The notes: a model not told the origin generated them from the sequence alone. A stretch of DNA of 36,726 nt from Serratia oryzae (GCF_001976145.1 NZ_MOXD01000018.1:1-36726); one strand, 5' to 3'. Positions 9,255 through 18,162 are shown, counted from the first letter of the stretch. Made by a program: numbers and translations.

Positions 9255-9752
9255 TTAACAGTTTTCGAGTGCCAGTATTTCCAGTTCCGTGCGCAGTTCG
9301 TCGCTCAGCGCCTCATCCTTCAGGATGATTTCAAACTCGCGGCGGAAGGTGGTGTTGTCCAGCAGGTTGGATTTGAGGTCACGCAGCAGGTTGCGCATCG
9401 CCAGCATGGCGCGCAGTTGCGGGATTTGACGTGCCACCTGCTCCGGTTCGAAGTCTTTCATGGCGCTGAAGCTGAGGTTGACGGCGGTGTCGCCGTGGTC
9501 ATCGGACAGGGTGTCGGGCACGGAGAGAGTGAGCCTGGGGTTGAATTCGGCCAGCACGCTATCGAAGTTATTTTTATTGATATTGATTTTTTCACGCTCA
9601 GACAACGGACGCTGTTCTTGCCCATTGCTGTAATCCCCCATCGCCAGCAATTTGAGCGGCAGCTCGACTTGTTTCTGTGCACCACCGGTATGCAGGTCTA
9701 ATCGGATATTAACTCGGGCTTTGGGGACTTCATTTTGGTAGGAATTTGACAT
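9255..9752 (-). CDS. tssB: T6SS contractile sheath small subunit TssB (VipA)
   Basis: The 165-residue protein has the TssB pattern: MSNSYQNEVPKARVNIRLDL at the N terminus, VELPLKLLAMGDY, ERINI-like residues (EKININKNNFDSVL), and PQLRAMLAMRNLLRDLKSNL. It is the first T6SS gene visible from the upstream side and is followed by tssC after 27 bp. ATG at 9750-9752 has only a weak ribosome site (AGGG about 8 nt upstream). The T6SS promoter for this transcription unit should lie in the 750-bp region to its right. Confidence 0.96.
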   Translation of the reverse strand: MSNSYQNEVPKARVNIRLDLHTGGAQKQVELPLKLLAMGDYSNGQEQRPLSEREKININKNNFDSVLAEFNPRLTLSVPDTLSDDHGDTAVNLSFSAMKDFEPEQVARQIPQLRAMLAMRNLLRDLKSNLLDNTTFRREFEIILKDEALSDELRTELEILALENC

Positions 9753-10502
9753 GACTAACCCTGTTCAACGGATACCATGAAGAACAGTCTGCCCTGGGGA
9801 ATCAATAAGAATGGCTAACCCTGCCAGAGAACAATTTCCTTTTTTGCACCATCGGATGCAGATGAAAAGAGGGTCACAAGCCAGCACATTCCTTACAGGA
9901 TAATGGCAGAGCGCTGTGTAAATAAGATTTATCTGAATAAAGAAAGAATACGGATAAAACTCACCGACGGCAGTGTAGAAACCTTGTTCAGATTAGTGAA
10001 ACGCAATTATGTAACCAAATGTTTCAATAAAACATCAATCTATCTCCCCTTCATCACAATGATTATTAAGAATTTTACGGACCAGCGTGACAAGTGCTAA
10101 TCCGGCAATGAGATAGCATCGAATAATGGCTAAACCAGCAAAGGATGAGGGTTGAAAAACGTGATTAAAAATGAAATTTATTACCTGATATTTTTTATCA
10201 TACTGCTGCGCTAAGGCAATTAATGATTAAGTGAATAGGTTCCTCTGCGCAAAACCATTCATAAAATGAATAAAAACTGCAATTTTAGTTAAGTATGATT
10301 TATTTCTCATGCTAACCATTTTGAGAGTGGAAGTCAGACAGGAGCGCTTTGGCAGTACGCCTGAAAATGATAGCTATCAGCCACCAAGGTTAATCACTGA
10401 CTACACGCTAAGCGAACTTTATCGTTCAGCAGTATTACCTAAAACTGACGCTGAAAGCTGGGGATTGCCATTACAACATTCCCCAGCGCAGAGTAGACAG
10501 GA
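9753..10502. other. 750-bp AT-rich region between fimbrial operon end and tssB
   Basis: Both flanking operons read leftward, so this region holds the fimbrial operon terminator (right end) and the tssB promoter (left end). It is clearly richer in A/T than the T6SS genes, especially 9900-10310, which suits an H-NS-bound regulatory region. A 65-codon plus-strand frame at 9903-10100 has no good ribosome site and no recognisable family. A longer plus-strand frame from 10309 runs antisense into the adhesin gene and is probably a shadow. No sigma-54 -24/-12 element was found upstream of tssB on visual search. Confidence 0.5.
10457..10487 (-). terminator. Possible terminator after the fimbrial operon
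   Basis: GCTGGGGA (10457-10464) pairs with TCCCCAGC (10480-10487) across a 15-nt loop. Read on the minus strand the hairpin begins 15 bases after the adhesin stop codon and is followed by CTTTCAG, which has only a short T run. It is plausible as the end of the fimbrial transcript, but weak as an intrinsic terminator. Confidence 0.45.
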
Positions 10503-11330
10503 CTATGGCATTGTCAGAATCGCCGTGGCCGAACCGAAGAAATTACCGGCCTCCACGTTCCCCACTTTGGTCAAGGTGGACACAAACTCCAGTGGCATCT
10601 TGGTATCTGCTAGGGCATGTATCTGCGCGCCCGCTGAACCACTCTTCCCACCAATAGTTAACCGCGATTGCAAGCTGCCATCATTTCTGAGGTTAACCAT
10701 GCCGTTTCCGCCAGCTCCCGCTGCGTAGACCACAACATTCATGTCCTGCGTACAACGGATATAGCCGGTCTGCCGGGCTTGATTACCCTCGATATTTTTC
10801 AACTCAACCTGGCCGTGCGTCAGCTCAATGCTGGTTTCGGTAAATGCACACTTGCCCACCGGGGGCGGTACGATACCGCATAAGCTGCTGGACATCATGG
10901 CACTTCCGCCAGCACTTGCGGTACCAGTTGTCGATTTATAGTAGATCCCAACGCACTCCTGCGTCACTGCCGGGCCAGAGTGACTCTGAGTGCCACTGCG
11001 TGGTAGCGCATATTTACGCTGAAAAGCAGCTCCTACTTCACCTACCGTTGAATAATTCTGGATACCATCAAGAAACTCCCTACTGTCTGACACTGCAGGC
11101 CCCGCCTCCCCGGCGTCGCTGTGCCGGTGGCCGATAAATACTGTGCATTGCGCCCATCGATAACAGGGATTTGGCGTAGCATCGGCGGTATCCCAATACT
11201 CAATGGTCCACCAATATTTAGCATTCGATGGTGTGCCATCACTGCGGGTAATATAAGAATAAATCGCGCTCTGTGCGCCAAAAGCTGTCAGCATCGTGAC
11301 GGCCAAAAGAATCTTTCTCATGGCTTTCAT
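10503..11330 (-). CDS. MrpH-like two-domain fimbrial tip adhesin
   Basis: ATG at 11330 is chosen because AGGAG lies just upstream, giving 275 residues; the frame opens 30 bases earlier. Residues 1-22 are a signal peptide (MRKILLAVTMLTAFGAQSA). The N-terminal domain (about 23-158) starts IYSYITRSDGTPSNAKYWW and carries C56/C62 and C126/C151 as likely disulfide pairs. H68-x-H70 and H117 match the zinc-binding histidines that I recall for Proteus mirabilis MrpH. A PPPVGKC linker leads to a pilin domain (about 160-275) that receives a donor strand from the next subunit. It is the last gene of the operon, as mrpH is at the end of the structural mrp genes. The receptor is unknown. Confidence 0.85.
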   Translation of the reverse strand: MKAMRKILLAVTMLTAFGAQSAIYSYITRSDGTPSNAKYWWTIEYWDTADATPNPCYRWAQCTVFIGHRHSDAGEAGPAVSDSREFLDGIQNYSTVGEVGAAFQRKYALPRSGTQSHSGPAVTQECVGIYYKSTTGTASAGGSAMMSSSLCGIVPPPVGKCAFTETSIELTHGQVELKNIEGNQARQTGYIRCTQDMNVVVYAAGAGGNGMVNLRNDGSLQSRLTIGGKSGSAGAQIHALADTKMPLEFVSTLTKVGNVEAGNFFGSATAILTMP

Positions 11331-11411
11331 AAACACTCCTGTGATTATCCCTTCATCCATCGCGTGTCAATTAGCCACATCATGGGTATCAGGGGTAGCC
11401 GTATTAACAGG

Positions 11412-11945
11412 CTACTCATATTCGAGCAAAAACGTGGCGCTGGCGGTAAAACCACCGGGAATAATGCTCTTCTGGGCGATCGCTTCAGGCTCACCCCGCA
11501 CATAGGCCCGCAGGTTGAGGGTGTTATTGCCCGCGACCAGACCCTGGTTATAACGCCCAGTATTGAGTGCCACCAGATTCCCCTGCTGAGTTTCGATCCC
11601 AATGGCGATCCCTTGGGTCTGGCTCGCCCCCGATATCGCCAGCAATCCGTTCAGTCGGGTGCTTTCAACCCCGGAAAACGTCAGCTTCACCAGATTTCCC
11701 AGGCTGATATCACAGTCATCTAGATGCAATACCAGCGGTTCCCCTAGCGTGCGGCCATTGATATAAAGGTATTTATCAACGATCGAACCAAAATCGACCG
11801 TGATATTTTCATCTGCTGCCCGTAATGTGCAGGGTTCAGCGACCAATGCCCCTTGGAAACGTAAATTATCGGCCGCTGAAGACAAACCCGGTAACCCGAT
11901 AAGCCCAAGTAACATGGGCAATAGCAGTGCTGAAAACCGCATCAT
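11412..11945 (-). CDS. Minor fimbrial subunit (MrpG-position)
   Basis: The 177-residue protein has a signal peptide ending near SSAAD, followed by a pilin domain: LRFQGALVAEPCTLRAADENITVDFG, a second Cys in LDDCDISLGN, and a C terminus FLLEYE with the penultimate Tyr needed for chaperone beta-zippering. By position, between another minor pilin and the tip adhesin, it corresponds to MrpG and may be an adaptor near the tip. ATG at 11945 has AAGGA upstream; a second ATG follows at once. It lies 81 bp before the adhesin and 11 bp after the preceding subunit gene. Confidence 0.88.
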   Translation of the reverse strand: MMRFSALLLPMLLGLIGLPGLSSAADNLRFQGALVAEPCTLRAADENITVDFGSIVDKYLYINGRTLGEPLVLHLDDCDISLGNLVKLTFSGVESTRLNGLLAISGASQTQGIAIGIETQQGNLVALNTGRYNQGLVAGNNTLNLRAYVRGEPEAIAQKSIIPGGFTASATFLLEYE

Positions 11946-11956
11946 ATCGTTCCTTA

Positions 11957-12445
11957 TTATTGATAATCCGCCTGGAGCGTGACGGCGGCTGCAAAGGGGC
12001 CTTCCTTTAATAACACCCCTGGTTTTTGTACCGGCACGGCTTTGAGCTGAGGTTTGCTGGCAGGTGTAGTGATAATCTCACTCCCCAAAACAAACGGCTG
12101 GCCATCACGCAGAATTTTAATTCCCAGATCGTTAATATTGGTTTGTACGGCCGCATTATCAAATAGAGTGCTATTTCCCGTAAGCTTCAGCTTTAATACC
12201 CAACTGTGAGTATTAGGGGCACAAACCAGACTGTAATTAATGTCCTGCATATAATTAACGCCATCCACTTTTTTAATACCGACCTTTACACCAAAATCAA
12301 CGGTAATATTATTGCCACCGTTGATGGTACAGGGAGGTGGCTCGAGTAATGTTCCACGAAACGCCATATCTCCCCCAGCCGCAAAGGCGAACGATAAATA
12401 TCCACTCACCCCCGCAAGCAGCAGGGAAAGCTGTAAAATCCGCAT
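11957..12445 (-). CDS. Minor fimbrial subunit (MrpF-position)
   Basis: The 162-residue protein has a signal peptide (MRILQLSLLLAGVSGYLSFAFA) and a pilin core: FRGTLLEPPPCTINGGNNITVDFG, a second Cys in YSLVCAPN, and a C-terminal VTLQADYQ. It resembles the next subunit upstream in the shared PPPCTIN and I-DGVNYMQ-type motifs, so the two look like paralogues from duplication. ATG at 12445 follows GGGAGAC. The N-terminal extension of the mature chain is expected to act as the donor strand. The exact place in the fibre is inferred only from gene order. Confidence 0.87.
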   Translation of the reverse strand: MRILQLSLLLAGVSGYLSFAFAAGGDMAFRGTLLEPPPCTINGGNNITVDFGVKVGIKKVDGVNYMQDINYSLVCAPNTHSWVLKLKLTGNSTLFDNAAVQTNINDLGIKILRDGQPFVLGSEIITTPASKPQLKAVPVQKPGVLLKEGPFAAAVTLQADYQ

Positions 12446-12464
12446 GACTTTTGTCTCCCTCTGT

Positions 12465-13004
12465 TTACTGGTAATCGATTAATAACGTCGCGGATGACGT
12501 AAACTCACCGCCGGTCAGCGTAGCGCCACTCTGCTTAACCAGCACCGCGTAAAGCTCCGGCTTGCTGGGGTAGGTATAGTTAAACCAGGTATTGGCATTT
12601 AACGGCTGTGTCCCGCGATATAACGCGATCCCTAAACCGTTTTTATCCGTACGCAGCACAGCCGGGTTAAAGCTGGCCGCATTACCCTGAATACTCATTT
12701 TCAGGTTATTGGACTTCTGGATATCGCAACTCAGGCTATAGGTAATCGCCTGTTTATAGTTAACGCCATCAATACGGGTGGTCATGATCTCATCACCGAA
12801 ATCCACCCGAATCGTCTGGTTATTATTAATCGTGCAGGGCGGAGGGATAATGACCGTCCCCCTGATATTCACCGGTATATTGGCGATGGATGGTGCACTC
12901 AGCAGCAAAACGCTCAGTAGCGCCCCGGTGCGGCCATGTGCTATCGCCCATAGCCGCATTGCGCCAAGGCGATCCCCACCCGGTACAGGATAATGTTGTT
13001 GCAT
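12465..13004 (-). CDS. Minor fimbrial subunit (MrpE-position)
   Basis: The 179-residue protein has a long charged n-region before a hydrophobic signal segment (ALLSVLLLSAPSIA), so the signal peptide is about 41 residues. ATG at 13004 is kept because AAGGAGAG sits at proper spacing; an internal ATG at 12959 lacks one. The pilin domain has IPPPCTINNNQTIRVDFGDE, a second Cys in YSLSCDIQ and the C terminus TLLIDYQ. The motif DGVNYKQAITYSLSC parallels DGVNYMQDINYSLVC in the next gene, supporting a shared origin. It is the first subunit gene after the chaperone. Confidence 0.87.
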   Translation of the reverse strand: MQQHYPVPGGDRLGAMRLWAIAHGRTGALLSVLLLSAPSIANIPVNIRGTVIIPPPCTINNNQTIRVDFGDEIMTTRIDGVNYKQAITYSLSCDIQKSNNLKMSIQGNAASFNPAVLRTDKNGLGIALYRGTQPLNANTWFNYTYPSKPELYAVLVKQSGATLTGGEFTSSATLLIDYQ

Positions 13005-13065
13005 TCGTTCTCTCCTTGCAGACCTGACCCGCGCCCTCCCTGTGACCTGGCACGACCGGCTTGGG

Positions 13066-13830
13066 TTAGCCCTTCTTCTCTGCTACCAATTGGCAATCCG
13101 TTCCACCGCAGCGGAACGTCAGCAGCGGGCGGCCGCCGTAATCGTTGACGTAGGTCAGCACGGGCGTATTGCCCAGTGACGATGCACTTACCCCCAGCGG
13201 AGCACTCCCCTTCGGCTCCAGCATCAACGGTTCAAAACCTGATACGCTCGCCCCTTTCTGGCTGCCTGCATCCACCAGCGTCACGTAATAGGGTGTCGGA
13301 TTGCTCACCAGATACTTATCACCCTGCCTGGTCAACGTCAGTTGCTCCTGCCACGGCGTGGCCATCTCCGCAGTGGTTTTCACCAATGCCTTTGGCCGAT
13401 AAAACAGTTTGATGCGCGTTTGCAGCGCGATCTGCAAAGTGTTCGCCTTATCGCTTTTTGGCGGGATCTCACGCAGATTGAAGTAGTACAGTGTTTCCCG
13501 ATCCTGAGGCAGTTGGCTCACCATCGGCAACGCCTGTACTTTGATCTGGCTCTTCGCCCCGGGCTCAATGCGCTGTACCGGTGGTAGCACGGTCAACGGG
13601 CTGGTCACCTTGTTACCCTGCGCATCTTCAATCCAGCCCTGCGCGAGATACGGCAGTTGCGGGTTGTCATTGTTCACGCTCAGGCTGAGCGACTTATCCC
13701 CGCCAGCAAAGATAATCCGGGTGCGATCCAGCGCAATCGCCGCCTGGGCCTGCGACGTCAGTGCGCACAGTAAAGCGCTGGCGACCAGCGCCATCCCCGT
13801 ATTCACTCTTTTCATCTCATGTCTCATCAT
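13066..13830 (-). CDS. Periplasmic fimbrial chaperone (PapD/MrpD family)
   Basis: A frame opens at 13902, but ATG at 13830 overlaps the usher stop (ATGA) and gives 254 residues with a normal signal peptide ending SQAQA. The mature protein starts AIALDRTRIIFAGGDKSLSLSV, with the Arg of the PapD-type active site in DRTRI, and carries LYYFNLREIPP and RIKLFYRPKAL, which hold the conserved Lys/Arg region of the subunit-binding cleft. Two immunoglobulin-like domains fit the length. It shields pilins by donor-strand complementation and hands them to the usher. A Cys pair near the C terminus (FRCGGTDC) is typical of PapD-like chaperones. Confidence 0.93.
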   Translation of the reverse strand: MMRHEMKRVNTGMALVASALLCALTSQAQAAIALDRTRIIFAGGDKSLSLSVNNDNPQLPYLAQGWIEDAQGNKVTSPLTVLPPVQRIEPGAKSQIKVQALPMVSQLPQDRETLYYFNLREIPPKSDKANTLQIALQTRIKLFYRPKALVKTTAEMATPWQEQLTLTRQGDKYLVSNPTPYYVTLVDAGSQKGASVSGFEPLMLEPKGSAPLGVSASSLGNTPVLTYVNDYGGRPLLTFRCGGTDCQLVAEKKG

Positions 13831-16409
13831 CGTATTGTCTCTGCGTTTGTCTGTACTGCCGCCAGATCGGTTGTGGTGGCTTTCGGGGCGAGCGCTCTGC
13901 ATGGCAGCAGCAATTCTTTCATCCCGTCGGCGGGCAGCACGGCAGGCAATATCAGCTCACATTGCGCCTGCTCATCCCAGTGCACCGTCATCGTCTCGCC
14001 GCGTTGGATGCCACTCAGGTAAACACTGCCGCCATCGTTAACGATCCCCACATCGCGTTTTTTCATATTCTGCACGGTCGCCCCGAACGGCGGCATCGTG
14101 CCGTCCGCCAGCCGGATCACCGCCATCGCTTTCTCGCCGGCAATCACGTCAAACCGGCGGTAGCCAATGGCTCCTTCGGTTAACGTGGCCTGTACCACCG
14201 ACTTCAGCGCTTCGGCGTTGTCGGGCAACTGGTCCAGATCGATATTCACCCGGTTGCGGTAATAACTGTTCATATCTGCCACCACCGCTTTGCCATAGCG
14301 GTTAGTCAGCATCGGTGCACCGTAGTTACGGATAGGAATATCTGCTACTCCGTCAGTATCCACCAGCAAACGGGTGCCACCCGGTACTGCGACACGATGC
14401 AACGCCGCCCCTTCGCGGGTTGCCGTAGCCCCACCTTGCAACGCCAGCCCCACCGTGGTGTAACTCCCGCTCTGGGCGCTGGCCGTGGCATTAATCTGTG
14501 CCCAATCGGCCTGATGGCTGTAGAAACCGCTCGCCAGCGCGCCATTGCGCGTCCAGCCAGTGCTCACCTGATAGCTGCCGCGGTCGCCCACGCGATCGGA
14601 ATAGCTGACCCGGTGTGTGTTGTCGTCGCGATTCCACGTTCCGCTGTAGCTTACCGAGCCTCTGTTGCCCCAAGGCAGCGATAGCGACAAGAACACGCCA
14701 TCGTCGTTTAACCCGTTGTACTGATTGCGGTAACCGGTCAACGACAGGCTGAGGTTTTTGAAACGCCCCACATTGAAATAACGCATCAGCGACAAGCTGT
14801 AGCGATCGTTGGCATCCCGATCCCAATAGGTCTGGTGGTCGTAGTTCAAGTTGGCCGTCAGCCCCATGTCACGGAACTGCTGGCTGTACGACACCGTATA
14901 CATCTCTTTGCTGCTCTGGCTGCGGACGCCAAGGTTACGCATCTCAATAAACTCGCCCATGGTCATAAAGCTGCGTTCCGAGAAACGGTAACCGGCAAAG
15001 GTCACCTGCCCGCCAATCTGGTCGAAGTTCTTCGAATAACGCAGGCGATACGAGCCACCGTTCAGGGTCTCTCCCTGCGGCAAACGCGCCCGCGACTGGG
15101 TCACGTCAAATGACAGTGCCCCAAACGCCATCAGATCACGGCCAATCCCCAGCGCCAGTGCGTTGTATTCATCGCCTGCCATCCCACCACCAAACAGAGA
15201 CCAGCCGTTGCTGATCCCCCAGGAGAATTCGCCGCTGGCAAACAGCGGGCCCTGCGTGCGGTGCCGCCAGTCGGTCGGCCGCCCGCTCGCCAGCTTGTAG
15301 CGGATCATCCCAGGCCGCGTCAGATAAGGGATACTCGCCGTGCTGATGCTGAACGCCTGCACGCTGCCGTCCTGCTCTTCGATACGAACATCCATCAGCC
15401 CCGATACCGCGTTATTCAGATCCTGAATACGAAACGGCCCGGCTGGCACCAAGGTTTCATACAGCACCCGCCCCTGCTGACTGACAACCACGCGGGCGTT
15501 AGTACGCGCCACCCCACTGACTTCCGGCGCATAGCCACGCAGGTTGGGTGGCAGCATCGCGTCATCGCTCACCAGGCTCACCCCGGTGTAACGGAAACTG
15601 TCAAAAATGTCGGAGTTAAGAAAATCTTCGCCCAGCGTCAGCTTGGCGCGCAGCCGCGCGATCGCCCGGTAGGCGGTATACTGTGTCCACTCAAACTTCT
15701 GATGGATGGGTTCGCCTGAACCGGTCTGATGATCAACCTGTGTCTGCCAACTGGCCCGCAGCCGCCAACTGCCCGCATTGGCACCCACTAGCCCATTGCC
15801 GCTCAGGTTATATCCCTTCTGAACATTGTCATTCTGGTTCTGACGCTGGGTTTGGGCGTTCAGGTTATAATCCAACAGCAGCCCAGGAATGCCGTCATCC
15901 CAGCGCGCGGGCGGATCCCAGTCGGGGGAGCTGTACTCCATATAAGCCTGCGGAATGCTGAGATACAGGGTGTTGCTGCCCAAATCGGGGCGCACTGTCA
16001 TCCCGTCAAGGCTGCCGATCGCCAGACACTGGCCGTCATGCCACCAGGCCAATTGGCGGGTAAATTCTTCCTTGAGGCCAATCTGTTGCACCAACGAGGC
16101 CGGAAGACAGGCTTCCGTGTTAGCCGGATCCTTTTCTGCCGGATAAAACTGAATCGGCTGCTCCGGCAGTTCCTGTTGATTCACGTTAAGCACCAGGCTG
16201 TATTCACCCGGCATGACATAACCAGCACGAGCAAAACGCTTCAGATCGATATTGCCGCGCTCCTGCACATCCAGTACGTCGGTATTAAATTCGATGGGTT
16301 GTTGTGTGGCAGACACCTGGCCATTCACCAGTGCCAGCGCAATCAGCAGCGGCAACAGGCGGGGGGGCGAAACCTGTACTCCTACTCCTACAAGTGGGGT
16401 GCTCATCAT
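13827..16409 (-). CDS. Fimbrial outer membrane usher (PapC/MrpC family)
   Basis: The 860-residue protein has a signal peptide ending near VSA and the usher N-terminal domain starting IEFNTDVLDVQERGNIDL. A long beta-barrel region of about 600 residues follows, with GYAPEVSGVARTNARVVVSQQG as the plug-domain region, and then C-terminal domains (PPFGATVQN, GGSVYLSGI). Ushers form the 24-strand pore that orders and exports chaperone-subunit complexes. The length is normal for the PapC group. Two ATGs are adjacent at the start, with AAAGGTCA upstream. It ends overlapping the chaperone start, so the two are translationally coupled. Confidence 0.95.
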   Translation of the reverse strand: MMSTPLVGVGVQVSPPRLLPLLIALALVNGQVSATQQPIEFNTDVLDVQERGNIDLKRFARAGYVMPGEYSLVLNVNQQELPEQPIQFYPAEKDPANTEACLPASLVQQIGLKEEFTRQLAWWHDGQCLAIGSLDGMTVRPDLGSNTLYLSIPQAYMEYSSPDWDPPARWDDGIPGLLLDYNLNAQTQRQNQNDNVQKGYNLSGNGLVGANAGSWRLRASWQTQVDHQTGSGEPIHQKFEWTQYTAYRAIARLRAKLTLGEDFLNSDIFDSFRYTGVSLVSDDAMLPPNLRGYAPEVSGVARTNARVVVSQQGRVLYETLVPAGPFRIQDLNNAVSGLMDVRIEEQDGSVQAFSISTASIPYLTRPGMIRYKLASGRPTDWRHRTQGPLFASGEFSWGISNGWSLFGGGMAGDEYNALALGIGRDLMAFGALSFDVTQSRARLPQGETLNGGSYRLRYSKNFDQIGGQVTFAGYRFSERSFMTMGEFIEMRNLGVRSQSSKEMYTVSYSQQFRDMGLTANLNYDHQTYWDRDANDRYSLSLMRYFNVGRFKNLSLSLTGYRNQYNGLNDDGVFLSLSLPWGNRGSVSYSGTWNRDDNTHRVSYSDRVGDRGSYQVSTGWTRNGALASGFYSHQADWAQINATASAQSGSYTTVGLALQGGATATREGAALHRVAVPGGTRLLVDTDGVADIPIRNYGAPMLTNRYGKAVVADMNSYYRNRVNIDLDQLPDNAEALKSVVQATLTEGAIGYRRFDVIAGEKAMAVIRLADGTMPPFGATVQNMKKRDVGIVNDGGSVYLSGIQRGETMTVHWDEQAQCELILPAVLPADGMKELLLPCRALAPKATTTDLAAVQTNAETIR

Positions 16410-16532
16410 CCATTGACCTTTATGCGTTAATGGCTTTCCCGGACGTTATGGTTGTTATTGAAGGGAATACCCTGCCGGGGAAGTAAATCCGTTTTGACGC
16501 GTTGACAGTCCATCATTACGTCAACGTGCTAC

Positions 16533-17066
16533 TCAGTAATACTCGAGTTGATAGCGCACCAGAGCGGTATAAGTGCCGGTCTGCAACGGTTGGTTGTTGC
16601 TCACCATGCGGGCGATATAGTTCAGGCGCATTTCCTTGGCCTGCAATACCGGAGTTTGTGCGGGTAGCTCTACACCGGGCACGGCTTCATTGCCCTGCGC
16701 ATCACTCAGCGCCAATGCCACGCCACGCGCTTCACCATCAACCCCGAAACGTCCATCCTCATTGCGGCCATCAAACGTGACCCGAAAATGCTGCCGACCC
16801 AAGATAGTGTCGTTAGAATGTTTCAACGCACAGCTCACCAGGCTAATGCTGAAAGGGCGTGCCAATGCTTGACTGCTGTTAACCACCTGATCGAAGGGCA
16901 ACGTCCCCATGTCGATAGTCTGGTCACGGCTCTTGGTGTCGATATCGCAGGCAGTGGCGACAATCGCCCCATTCATGTTAAAACGGCTTCCCCCCCAGGC
17001 TGGCAGCACAGTAACGGCGCCCACCAGTAACAACAGTGTGGCAGTCGTAAACGTATTTCCTGACAT
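16533..17066 (-). CDS. Minor fimbrial subunit (MrpB-position)
   Basis: The open frame extends upstream to 17180 into the hairpin and pilin stop region, but the protein proper starts at ATG 17066, where GGGAG lies upstream and a signal peptide (MSGNTFTTATLLLLVGAVTVLPAWG) begins. This gives 177 residues. The pilin core shows FNMNGAIVATACDIDTKSRDQTIDMG, a second Cys in LVSCALK, and the C terminus VRYQLEYY. By position it matches MrpB; in related systems the pilin gene next to the usher can encode a terminator or anchor subunit. That role here is inference. It is separated from the major pilin by a strong hairpin. Confidence 0.87.
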   Translation of the reverse strand: MSGNTFTTATLLLLVGAVTVLPAWGGSRFNMNGAIVATACDIDTKSRDQTIDMGTLPFDQVVNSSQALARPFSISLVSCALKHSNDTILGRQHFRVTFDGRNEDGRFGVDGEARGVALALSDAQGNEAVPGVELPAQTPVLQAKEMRLNYIARMVSNNQPLQTGTYTALVRYQLEYY

Positions 17067-17099
17067 CCCTGACTCCCGTAATGGACAAAGAGAGTTAAA

Positions 17100-17126
17100 G
17101 GCTGCATGCGGGAGCCGCATGCAGCC
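17100..17126 (-). terminator. Intercistronic hairpin after the major pilin gene
   Basis: GGCTGCATGCGG (17100-17111) and CCGCATGCAGCC (17115-17126) form a perfect 12-bp stem with a 3-nt loop, 10 bp beyond the major pilin stop. On the minus strand it is followed by TTTAACTCTC, too poor in T for a full terminator. It probably acts as an attenuator or a 3'-end stabiliser so that major pilin mRNA exceeds that of the downstream genes. Confidence 0.8.
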
Positions 17127-17136
17127 ACGTCCAGTC

Positions 17137-17673
17137 TTAGTTGTAGGCCAGCGTAAAGTTGGTGGTCGAGGTGAAATCACCTTCGGTGATATCCGTCAAC
17201 GTTGTACCAGCATGCCCCTGCAGATAAGCAGAGAAACTCAGGGTGTTAGCACCGGCCAACAGGTTTTGCACCGTTGTTGGAGTACCCAGTTTGATCGGCT
17301 GGTTAGAACCGTCGAACATGGCAATACTCGCCCCCTGGGCACCGGTAATGGCCAACAAGGTATTAGTGTTACCCGTAGCACCGCCATTTGGGCCGCCGAA
17401 GGTCACCTGTACCTTGTTTTTGGTACCAGAAATATCGCAACCCTGCAGTTTGATATCAAAATTCAGTACGCTGGAGCGACCGCCATTCACCAGAGCCACA
17501 TTGGCTACCTGACCAAAACTCTTGGTCTGGTCAAGGCTTTCTGGGGCAATCGAGCAAGGCGCATCGATGATCTTACCGACGAAATTGACTTTGCCCGAAC
17601 CGGCATCTGCATTTGCCAGAGAAATCATTCCCAGAGACAGAATCGTAGCCAGCGCAATGTTATTCATTTTCAT
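17137..17673 (-). CDS. Major fimbrial subunit (MrpA-like pilin)
   Basis: The 178-residue protein has a signal peptide (MKMNNIALATILSLGMISLANA) and a classical type-1/Mrp pilin domain: GKVNFVGKIIDAPCSIAPES, QTKSFGQV, a second Cys in LQGCDISG, and C-terminal SFSAYLQG...FTLAYN with penultimate Tyr. It is the first gene of the eight-gene operon, has AAGGATAAAG upstream of ATG 17673, and is followed by a stable hairpin, all as expected of the most abundant shaft subunit. The gene is about 760 bp from the divergent PapI-like regulator gene. Confidence 0.93.
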   Translation of the reverse strand: MKMNNIALATILSLGMISLANADAGSGKVNFVGKIIDAPCSIAPESLDQTKSFGQVANVALVNGGRSSVLNFDIKLQGCDISGTKNKVQVTFGGPNGGATGNTNTLLAITGAQGASIAMFDGSNQPIKLGTPTTVQNLLAGANTLSFSAYLQGHAGTTLTDITEGDFTSTTNFTLAYN

Positions 17674-18110
17674 GTTTTCTTTATCCTTAAAACGTTAATT
17701 AACGAGAAATCCTGATATATTACCCCGCCGTAGTAAAGGCGACGCCTTACAAATACAGGCACCGTTTAATTTTGACGAGAATTGATATAGCAGGCAGCAT
17801 CCTTTCATTTGATATAAAAGAAGGCTTCCTTTCCTTCCCCTTTATTTACGAAGGGGGCAGCGTACCAGAAAAAAGCAAAATTTTACCGGTGCCTCATCCA
17901 ATGAACAAAGCAAAAAATAAAACAGCAATCTGGACAACAGATTTAAATGACCAAATTTCACACTATAAAAAGTCAGAACTCTGTTATCTATCGAGCCCTA
18001 ACAGATTAAAAGCCGGAAATTCTTCAGGCCACTCTAGCAGACATCCTACCCTAAATCTGTCTTCGTAAAAATTATTACAAACGCCCCTAAACTTTGAAAG
18101 TATTTTTTCT

Positions 18111-18124
18111 AAATTGCGCAATTT
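18111..18124. promoter_or_regulatory. Perfect 14-bp palindrome AAATTGCGCAATTT
   Basis: The site is a perfect dyad with no spacer. It is the first of three dyads within 96 bp in the control region between the pilin operon and the PapI-like gene, and such symmetry suits a dimeric regulator. The binding protein is unknown. Confidence 0.5.
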
Positions 18125-18162
18125 CGCCATAAAAATCTTATTTTCACACCAGAATAATCCTA

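Noticed and set aside
9903-10100. 65-codon plus-strand frame upstream of tssB
   Set aside because: It has no ribosome site at a proper distance, lies in AT-rich DNA opposite to both operons, and shows no recognisable family or domain.
10309-10728. 139-codon plus-strand frame overlapping the adhesin gene
   Set aside because: More than half of it is antisense to a well-supported signal-peptide-bearing adhesin, and the rest has no ribosome site or known motif.
13831-13902. N-terminal extension of the chaperone (start at 13902)
   Set aside because: It would precede the signal peptide by 24 polar residues and overlap the usher; the ATGA junction at 13830 is the natural start.
17772-18068. 98-codon frame in the fimbrial control region
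   Set aside because: It lacks a ribosome-binding sequence, its composition looks like non-coding AT-rich DNA, and it sits where regulatory sequence is expected.
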